DNA of 64,000 bases from Spinacia oleracea (Eukaryota; Streptophyta; Magnoliopsida; Caryophyllales; Amaranthaceae), in contig NC_079488.1 in the NCBI RefSeq assembly GCF_020520425.1, positions 6,425,747-6,489,746 on the forward strand, read 5' to 3'. The position numbers and the translations under genes are program-made. Positions within the stretch are counted from its first letter, which is position 1, and every line of letters begins with the position of its first letter. Of this stretch, positions 57,783-64,000 are shown one piece after another. A model generated the notes under the pieces. The model was given only the letters and a program-made list of their open reading frames with translations. It was not told where the DNA came from and made no database searches.

Positions 57783-59592
57783 TCCAAAGACGGATATAAA
57801 CATCAGTAGTTGATGTGATGAACGTGAACAAAACATTGTTACTTCTTGAAAGGAGTGTATTAGCAGACGATATATTTGACATACATTATCGCAACCCATC
57901 TTCTTAAATTAAACCCACCTTTTGGTTATTCAGGAAGACCTCCAAGTTATGGGGTTCTGAAAATAGTCTGAAGCTTTGTTTTTCCTATTGACAAGTCACG
58001 ACACATTAAAAAGAACCTGCATAAAGAAGAAATAACACTTGGGGCTATTTTGAAAAGGACTCCCTGATACTGTGTGATTGATAGAATGGATGACATTTGC
58101 GATTATTCATGTCAACTTTTCTTTCTTGAAATCAATTTCGTTACTATTCATTAACATGACAACTGACATTCCAACCTGTTAGGTCGGTTGCATTAGATAG
58201 CTGACTGACAGTATCATTGTGTCAGTATTTTTTGTCTAATCCTTTGGTCACATGTACATTATCATGTATTTATGTGTTTTTTTGGTGGTGGAGGATTCTT
58301 GTACTGAACGACACTGTTCTAAACTTGCTGTGTTTTGGTTTAATGAAACAACCAACTTCACTACTGTCATCAACACTGGACTATCTATTGAACACTGGAC
58401 TATCTATTGTTCTAAACAGTGAACACCTAGAGAAACTGTTTTGTTGCACCTTCAGCTTCACGCAAACTATATAACATACATAAGTTATCAATGGCATATA
58501 TTGACTGCTTAGAGTCTGTGCTTCATATTGCATCGATTTAAGACTGTTGTGCCTTTGCTATTAGTATATCACCCTACCCAAATTTCAGGTTATTGCAAAT
58601 AGGTAAAATACTCAAGAGTAGAAACCAATCTTTACCCTCTTTGGGAGCACCAAAACAGACTCTACAGCTACGTGTCCAAGTGTCCGACTCGGCTATTTTG
58701 TGAAAAAAAAAATCATGATTCTGGTCCAAAGTGAAGTGTCCATTGTCCATACCCATGTCCGAGTGTCGAGGATCCTACTTGAGTCTTGAGGTAAAATGAA
58801 GAGTCCAAGTAACATAGTTCTACAGCATTGAGGGAAATAAAAAATTCAGTTGCCCTTTCCTATAGTATTTCAGTACCTTGGTGTAACCGGTGAGCCTTTA
58901 CACCCAATTTTTTCAAGAGGAGGCTTGTAGTGATCTTTATAGATCCTAGTAGAGTGAGCCTCAACATTTCAGTCTTTCTAAACATGAAGCACTTATCTAT
59001 TAGAATCTTAAAACATTATTCTTGGTTTTGTAAGATGCAATTTTTTGGGCCATCGTGATTCATGGACTCCACTTTGAAATTGGTAGTAGGGACTTGTGAG
59101 TAGTAACAAATCCTGACTATCTTTTTCTGATTGGACTACTAAGACTATTGGTTAAATTACTTATTGTGTTTCCCTCAAGTAAATTATAACCAGCATATAA
59201 TGCGATATATATTTGTGCTTGTGCATCCTGGGAATTTGGATACAACATATAACCTTTTTTTCAAGAAAATGAAGTGAATCCTAACGTAGGAAATTTCTAT
59301 TCTCTGCGTTGGTTTTGGTATATTTTACCCTGAAGTTTTGTTCATTTACTCAGCTTACAGAAAGATCCGAAGGCTAGACTCTCAGCTCAACAGCTAATGG
59401 TATGTGGCTCAATTTTTTCCTAGATATACTTCTTTTAGGTCAGAAGCATTTTTTTGTTCCATTGCTCTTACGGATTTCTGAATGGCTTAATGCATAATTC
59501 AGGAACATCCTTTCCTCAGTATGTATGATGACTTGCACGTTGATCTAGCATCCTACTTTGCAAACGCTGGATCTCCACTCACAACCTTGTAG
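50749..59592 (+). CDS. MKK2: MAP kinase kinase, group A (MKK1/MKK2-like), 8 exons
   Basis: Exons: 50749-50819, 50992-51076, 52735-52872, 56857-57081, 57195-57377, 57467-57690, 59354-59399, 59503-59592. They join in phase to 353 residues; Arabidopsis MKK1/MKK2 are of similar length. This dual-specificity kinase phosphorylates MAP kinases in stress cascades. Visible features: an N-terminal LRLDVP that could be a MAPK docking motif; the TQSGTF box; glycine loop GKGSGG (76-81); catalytic Lys98; Glu115; HRDLKPSN (189-196); DFG (209-211); and activation-loop Thr219 and Thr225 in the plant S/T-x5-S/T spacing. After the loop it reads [13 protein letters not shown], where most plant MKKs have TFVGTYNYMSPE. 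The C-terminal [11 protein letters not shown] segment matches group A. All introns are GT-AG; intron 3 (4.0 kb) is full of transposons. No stop or frameshift was found. Confidence 0.93.
51186..51724. repeat. Tandem duplication in MKK intron 2
   Basis: Two head-to-tail copies of about 270 bp (51186-51459 and 51460-51724) share long blocks such as AGAATTTCAGAAAGATTTTA and GGATCGAAATGCCTAAGATG. Differences are few (small indels and a dozen or so substitutions by eye). It lies fully within the intron. Confidence 0.88.
53569..54418. mobile_element. Stowaway MITE in MKK intron 3, split by a hAT MITE
   Basis: Ends CTACCTTTGTTCCTTTATGA and (reverse complement) CTACCTCCGTTCCTTTTTAT are inverted; TA flanks each side (53567-53568, 54419-54420). 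The element proper is about 330 bp; a hAT MITE was inserted at 53643. Confidence 0.78.
53643..54158. mobile_element. hAT-type MITE nested in the Stowaway
   Basis: Inverted ends TAAACCTGTCAAA and (reverse complement) TAGACCTGTCAAA lie beside an 8-bp duplication with one mismatch (CAATAGAG 53635-53642; CAAGAGAG 54159-54166). The interior is rich in GGGTCGG/TTCGGGTT phrases. Confidence 0.82.
54793..54860 (+). other. tRNA-like segment inside the hAT element
   Basis: GGGGTTCAGTGGTAAAGTAC resembles a pol III box A region. TTGGTTTCGAGTCC, about 34 bases on, resembles box B. The segment does not fold into an evident complete tRNA by eye. Confidence 0.3.
55165..55861. mobile_element. hAT-type MITE nested in the hAT element
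   Basis: The 697-bp element has inverted ends of at least 24 bp beginning TAGGGGTGTAAATGAGCCGA on both sides. It is flanked by an exact 8-bp duplication CCTATTAC (55157-55164, 55862-55869). The interior alternates GAGCTCG, GTTCATGAAC and AACGAGC phrases, giving extensive self-complementarity. Confidence 0.95.
56235..56350. repeat. 56-bp tandem repeat flanking the hAT insertion
   Basis: GGGCCTTGATGTTTT.GATTATACTCC..ATAGGGAGTAG occurs at about 56285 and 56341 (period 56). A partial unit also ends at the hAT target site near 54638-54661, so the hAT element landed inside this repeat. Confidence 0.75.
57690..57780. repeat. (CT)n/(CTAT)n/(CA)n microsatellite at the start of MKK intron 6
   Basis: The compound microsatellite begins immediately after the exon 6 donor (GTATCT at 57691) and passes from CT to CTAT to CT to CA dinucleotides. 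Confidence 0.95.
58668..58817. mobile_element. MITE with ACGTGTCCAAGTGTCCGAC core, in MKK intron 6
   Basis: Related over its length to 27868-28050 (shared CACGTGTCC-type core, CATGATTCTGGTC, GTGTCGAGGATCC, GGTAAAATGAAGAGTC). The left terminus appears truncated; the right ends AAGTAACATAG. Confidence 0.55.
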
Positions 59593-59724
59593 AATCTGTT
59601 CTGGACTTCTGGTAAGTCTTTGCTCTGGACCTCTGTTACTATTAGAACAAATGAACAATCTCTCATTTAATATTTTTAACAGTTGAGTCAAAAGTGACAT
59701 TTCTCTAGGAAGCGTAGACATGTG

Positions 59725-59986
59725 TAAATATGGTTGTGGTCCGGGTCGCGCGAGCCCACGGGCCATGGACCTAAACGGGTCCATGCCCACTCTGCATCAT
59801 TCTGGGCCGGTCTGAAAAGTTCAAAATGTGGCCAGGCCCACGGGCCATCGTGCCTAAGCCTGATTTTATTAAATTTTGCGTGCTTTTTTTAAAAAAAATG
59901 CGGCCCAAGCCCGGCACACGACTTCGTGATCGTGTCGGGTCATGCCTAGGCTCGGCCCGGCCCGGCCCGGCACACAGCCATCTTTA
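59725..59986. mobile_element. hAT-type GC-rich MITE
   Basis: Ends TAAATATGGTTGTGG and (reverse complement) TAAAGATGGCTGTGTG are inverted, with an exact 8-bp duplication GACATGTG (59717-59724, 59987-59994). The interior is GGCCC-rich with a T-run/A-run hairpin. It is the intact relative of the MITE split by the Gypsy element at the window start. Confidence 0.9.
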
Positions 59987-60068
59987 GACATGTGGACTGG
60001 TTTGGGAAGAATAGCAAGGCCGTCATCGAAGTACTTAAATCTTAATTGAATCAAGCAATTGTGGCCAA

Positions 60069-60244
60069 GGGTGCGTTCTATTCACCCGATTTTCACTTAT
60101 TTTTCCTAAATTTATCTTATCTGAGCTTAACTGAACTTATTAGAACTTATCAAAACTTATTTTAACCCTTATTTTTCTTAAACTTATCTTATCTGAACTT
60201 ATCTTTCCTGAAATTAGTGGAAATAAGGTGAACAGAATATAGCC
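60069..60244. mobile_element. Tourist-like MITE (GGGTGCGTTCTATTCACC ends)
   Basis: Ends GGGTGCGTTCTATTCACC and (reverse complement) GGCTATATTCTGTTCACC are inverted. The flanks are CAA and TAA, a 3-bp duplication with one mismatch. The interior repeats CTTATCTGAACTTA. Confidence 0.7.
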
Positions 60245-60267
60245 TAAATGCATCTATTTCTTTGTAG

Positions 60268-60828
60268 TTTCTGGCGCATAGCTCCTTCTTTGCGGAATTT
60301 GGACTCCCAAGTATTAGGTACAAAAAAACAATGTGATTGAGGCAATGTTCTATAAGTGCAAACCAACTGTGACAACAATGCCTGAGAAAGTTGGTCGATT
60401 GTGAAGGGTGCTATAAATGCCTAGAGATTTTTGAGTCGAGAAGATGTATTTTTGTTCATGGTGAAAAGCTTGTTTGGTGCAGTTGAAGCATTGAAATGAT
60501 CAGCTGTCCAAAAGTGAAGTAACTGTCAACTTTAGGTTTTTACTGCTGTAAAGAATCAATGTCTTGTCAATTTTTCATGCACATATGTTGTATTGCTAAG
60601 CTGAATTCTGCCCGTTACTCAGTGCTTGAACCTAGACTATCTTATATTCTTATGTATGAATGATTTTCTGCTGTGTGGTTATGGTAAATTCCTTGCCAGT
60701 AATCAGGTCTATGAAATTGTTTGAAATCACAATTTCCTTTGAATTTTATAGATGAATTTGTCAAATACTGATATGCAGTTTATTGTTGCCGGCCTTTTAA
60801 ATTGGGAAGTATCCTGTTAAATGCTTGA
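60268..60828. other. MKK 3' flank
   Basis: No gene or repeat is recognised. It may include the distal 3' UTR of the MKK gene if the 3' UTR intron is real. Confidence 0.35.
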
Positions 60829-60830
60829 TA

Positions 60831-60909
60831 CTCCCTCCGTCTCTATTTGTTTTACTTTTTTTGTCTCATAAACGATTCCAAACAGGAATAACAAAAGAGA
60901 CGGATGGAG
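60831..60909. mobile_element. Very short Stowaway MITE
   Basis: A 79-bp element: CTCCCTCCGTCTCTATTTGT and (reverse complement) CTCCATCCGTCTCTTTTGTT, with TA on both sides (60829-60830, 60910-60911). It is little more than its two inverted ends. Confidence 0.85.
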
Positions 60910-61128
60910 TAAGTTTCTGAACTGCTGTTAAAAGTGAACAAGTTCAAAGAAAATTGTTTTCCCATTTTGATTAATTTGTCTATTATTTTAGTTAAAACTA
61001 TACAATTTCAATGTTTTAAAGGTATACTTTCATTGAAACAAATACTTTGTGTTATAATTTCCACTTGATAATGTTTTACTCAGTGAGTTATACTGTACAA
61101 CTTATACCCTATGGAGTCCACTCGTGTT

Positions 61129-61767
61129 TAAGGATAGCAATGGGTCGGATCTGGACCAGGTCCGACATGATCCAGACCCGCTTTTCAAGAGGTGGATCCA
61201 GATCCGATCCAGATCCGTTGGGTCCAGAAAAATCAGATCCAGTTCCATTAGGTCTAATGGGTCTAGGGTTGGATATGGGTCCTAAATGGGTCTAAGCGTG
61301 TTTCTTTTCCAAAAAATCGTTTTTTTTGGCCCATTTTTTTTGTAGGGTAAACGTAACTTTGCTTTAATAAAACCACTAAATATGGAATATTCGTTAATTT
61401 TGTTTAGGAAAAAATATCATATTAGCCTTGTAATACAATAAATATTTAAAGTTTCTAATATTATTATTTATATGTCACGTCAAACAATTTTTAAATAGTT
61501 TAGTATCATAAGAACTGAATAAATTTTAGCACATAAAGATTGAATTATATTTAATTTGTTTTAAAATTATATATATATGGGTCTGTGGGTCGAATCTGGA
61601 CCGAATCTGGGTCTTTAATTCTTGGACTCAGTCCCGCCCCATTAAACAAAACAAAGACCCAAATCCGCCCCAGATCCACAAGGTCTAAATTTTTTGGACT
61701 CAGACCTTAAAAAATTGATCGGATCCAATCGGATCTGGGTCGGATCTTGGACCCATTGCCATCCCTA
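61129..61767. mobile_element. hAT-type MITE
   Basis: Ends TAAGGATAGCAATGGGTC and (reverse complement) TAGGGATGGCAATGGGTC are inverted, with an exact 8-bp duplication CTCGTGTT (61121-61128, 61768-61775). The interior is rich in GGATCTGGACC and GATCCAGATCCG phrases. Confidence 0.93.
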
Positions 61768-61775
61768 CTCGTGTT

Positions 61776-62060
61776 AGACACAGTCAAGTAATGGCTTTGA
61801 AAGCGAGAAAAATTGACGCCGGTGGTTTGAATCTACTCATTGTGATGAGTTAGAACACTTGGAAGTTGGAACATCACCCTTCATCAAAATCCCATAGCAT
61901 TATGGCAACCATTATCACAACATGGAAGAATATCAATCAACAAAATGGATGAGAATGGCTATGTATTTTGTTAAGAGTCCTTTTTAAATGAAGTCATTAC
62001 ACACATCCAATTAATGATTACTATTCATGTTAGATTTGGACTGATTCAATCACTTCCATT
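61776..62060. other. Unassigned spacer between two hAT MITEs
   Basis: No gene or repeat is recognised in this AT-rich stretch. Confidence 0.35.
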
Positions 62061-62408
62061 TAGGGATGGTAATGGGTCGGATCAAGTCGGATTATACGAA
62101 CTCCATATCCGACCCACTACTATTCATTTTTTTTTTTTTAAGTCCGACTCGGATTATATTCGTCGGATTTGTGTCTAATTACTTTGCCTCGGATCGGGTT
62201 AGATTGAGTCGGGTACGAATTAAAATTACAAAAATAAGAGTTCTAACACATCATAATGTAATTTTAATATATTTGTTGATGAGGTGGCAGTAATAATCAA
62301 ATTCGGGTCGAATTTGTCGAATTTTACACAAACTCCACCTCCTACAAGGTCTGGACCGGATTCACTTGTTCTAATTCTGATCCGATTCGGACTAAGTTGA
62401 CATCCCTA
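62061..62408. mobile_element. hAT-type MITE, shorter relative
   Basis: Left end TAGGGATGGTAATGGGTCGG and right end (reverse complement) TTAGGGATGTCAACTTAGTC are related. The flanking 8-mers CTTCCATT (62053-62060) and CTTCTATT (62410-62417) match at seven positions. The right end may lie one base further. Confidence 0.75.
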
Positions 62409-62660
62409 ACTTCTATTAATGTCAAAACCCGGTTACATGATTCATGTATAGTTTGACCTTGGACCAAGTGATTCGAATCGGCCCAGTCAGGTAGTGAAGG
62501 ATATTGCCTACCATTTGGATTAGACACCAAGTGAAAGTGAAGGTCCTTCAACGAAGTGACAATTAGGAGTTGAAGAATGAAGATCTCCCAATCTCCCATG
62601 CATATATCTCGCATGCATATATATATATATATCCCTGCTTCCATAATACTATTAGTATAT

Positions 62661-62858
62661 TTTTTTTTGGTTCTACTACGAGGAGTTTCCACCGCCTTCG
62701 GCTAGTGGACTAATCTCCCGCGGGAGTTTGCATGGGTACCTCGATGGGCAGCATCCCTCCCAGTTGAGATTTTTTCCATTCCCAAGGCTCGAACCCGAGA
62801 CCTTGGTTAAGGAGCAAGAGGCCCTTAACCACTCATGCCAACCTCAATTGGTAAGTAC
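62661..62858 (-). mobile_element. tRNA-derived SINE
   Basis: On the minus strand the head reads TTGGCATGAGTGGTTAAGGG (box A-like) and later GGTCTCGGGTTCGAGCCTTG (box B-like), typical of a pol III promoter from a tRNA. It ends in a short A-tail (T-run at 62661-62668 on +). An 8-bp duplication TAGTATAT flanks it (62653-62660, 62859-62866). Confidence 0.85.
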
Positions 62859-62866
62859 TAGTATAT

Positions 62867-63418
62867 CATTACACATAAATCCAATTTCAATCAACTGCGA
62901 AAAATGCTTGGGAGTGGCTCAAGCGTAAACCTGCATAGCTAAGTTGACTAACCTGTAATAGGTGTTGATTCAGTAAGATCTCTTCTTCTTACCTAATAAA
63001 TAAAAAGAATCTAATTTTGATACGAATATCAGCAACAGAGATCGAACCTTGGTGAATGCAACAGAGAAAGAAAAATTCTAAAAGTAAAAAACTGTTCATA
63101 AAATTGTTCTTAGTTAGAATATATGTCAACAGAAACTAGAACACTGTTGTTGGCTCTATCTGAAATATAAGTACTATACATGGTTCTTTGAGCTACAAAT
63201 CAACCCATTTTAAAAAGATGGGCTTACAAAATATTATGTTACAATCCCCATATGATTATATGTGATGCTGCTGAGTGCTGACAGGTATATTTCTACCTCA
63301 TATAACTACAGGTCAAAGACTGGCAAAAAATAATATCGAAAAAAAAAGAGGAAAAAAGAATTAACATTTTGCCAAAATGAGGTGAACATTTTTTGTTTTT
63401 GTTGTCCTTCTTCAATCT
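62867..63418. other. 3' flank of the PP2C gene
   Basis: AT-rich DNA without a supported gene. The part nearest 63418 should be the 3' UTR of the minus-strand PP2C gene. Confidence 0.4.
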
Positions 63419-63753
63419 TCATGTTTTAGTTTTGAACTTCCTATAAGGTTTCAAGTCAACCACAATGACAGTAATGTTGTCTTTGCTTCCCTTTTGCAGA
63501 GCAAGTTTGGAGAGGTAATCTGCTGCTGCTTGAGCCGCCAAATCAACGCCCTTCCCTCTATCCGAGGTGATATTAGGACCGTTCTTTTTATGCCACAGAA
63601 GAATTCTCCTTCGTGCTGCTTCGCAAGCTTCTTCGTTGCTTAGGACATCCCATAAACCGTCACTGGCGAGAATAAGGCAATCATCGTCTTTTGCCCGTTG
63701 AATTATTGTCACTTCTGGATCTGGTATAATCCATGGTTTCAAATAACGATCAC
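63419..63753 (-). CDS. HAB1: Protein phosphatase 2C, clade A (HAB1-like), last exon only
   Basis: The terminal exon encodes about 111 residues on the minus strand, from the acceptor TTTCAG (just right of 63753) to the TGA at 63419-63421. It starts with the second and third bases of a glycine codon and reads DRYLKPW, then CLILASDGLWDVLSNEEAC with the PP2C metal-binding Asp, ARRRILLWHKKNG, AADYLSKLALQKGSKDN with the last metal-binding Asp, and a basic tail KFKTKT. The RGKG...AADYL spacing and KFKT tail resemble HAB1/HAB2 more than ABI1 or the HAI group. Clade-A PP2Cs dephosphorylate SnRK2 kinases and are inhibited by ABA-bound receptors. The upstream exons, including most of the catalytic domain, lie beyond 64000. 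Confidence 0.9.
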
Positions 63754-63815
63754 CTGAAACGGTTAAATAAATATGAACCTGCGATTAGAAATGTGAATAC
63801 AGGATATTTACCCTA

Positions 63816-63949
63816 GTTCTCTTCACCTTATTCTTATTGCTTATTAGATCAGAATAGACAGGAGCAGACCAGAAAAAAGCAAAAAGCACCAACAGAAAAC
63901 AGACCAAACCAGAAACTAGAAAAATCAGATCAGATTAGGTGAAGAGAAC
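63816..63949. mobile_element. Small PIF/Harbinger-like MITE in the PP2C intron
   Basis: Inverted ends GTTCTCTTCACCTTATT and (reverse complement) GTTCTCTTCACCTAATC are flanked by CTA on each side (63813-63815, 63950-63952). A partial relative is at 28333-28418. Confidence 0.75.
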
Positions 63950-63954
63950 CTAAG

Positions 63955-63988
63955 AAGATCAGATCAGATCAGATCAGATCAGATCAGA
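63955..63988. repeat. (AGATC)n microsatellite
   Basis: About six perfect copies of the pentamer AGATC directly follow the MITE at the window end. Confidence 0.95.
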
Positions 63989-64000
63989 TAAGTGAATGAA

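Larger units (their letters stand above)
59612..60267 (+). other. Possible 3' UTR intron of the MKK gene
   Basis: Twenty bases after the stop there is a donor-like G|GTAAGT (59612), and TTTCTTTGTAG (to 60267) would serve as an acceptor. Two MITEs (59725-59986 and 60069-60244) would then be spliced out. This is inference from splice motifs only. Confidence 0.35.

Overview
This is nuclear DNA from a flowering plant, almost certainly a eudicot. It has GT-AG introns, three recognisable plant genes, and intergenic space packed with plant-type LTR retrotransposons and MITEs. The family of the host (perhaps Caryophyllales) is only a guess from general repeat character.

Region 1 (1-21205) is one nested transposon block. 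A hAT-type MITE is cut by the left window edge (1-240; right end 21130-21205). It is split by a decayed Ty3/Gypsy element (241-21129; 520-bp LTRs, 9 differences by eye). That element is itself interrupted by a young Ty1/Copia element with an intact gag-pol frame (5118-15596, 5-bp duplication CCTTG) and by a solo-LTR-like insertion (18436-19894, duplication GTACA). The Gypsy element also carries a long antisense gene with three in-phase introns.

Region 2 (21206-30900) holds a complete 7-exon gene for the 25-kDa subunit of pre-mRNA cleavage factor I (23604-28586, +). Four MITEs lie just upstream, a 15-bp minisatellite sits in intron 1, several MITEs sit in other introns, and a nested Tourist pair and a small CACTA element lie downstream.

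Region 3 (31254-48177) reads as a Mutator-like element. Its two ~130-bp inverted ends and exact 9-bp duplication (TAATTATTA) are now 16.9 kb apart. Between them lie a gag-only Gypsy element with nearly identical 2.7-kb LTRs (32009-40756) and the 3' part of a second Copia copy (40757-47746). That Copia copy has a decayed coding region but near-perfect LTR and flanking cis sequences. The left edge of the Gypsy element is abnormal: it keeps a polypurine-tract sequence outside its 5' LTR.

Region 4 (48178-64000) contains a complete 8-exon group-A MAP kinase kinase gene (50749-59592, +), swollen by nested hAT/Stowaway elements in intron 3. After it come a MITE-rich 3' flank, a tRNA-derived SINE, and the last exon of a clade-A protein phosphatase 2C (HAB1-like) on the minus strand. 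MKK1/2-type kinases and clade-A PP2Cs both act in stress/ABA signalling, but nothing here shows that they are co-regulated.

All exon structures, repeat ends and difference counts were read by eye. I ran no database search or alignment.
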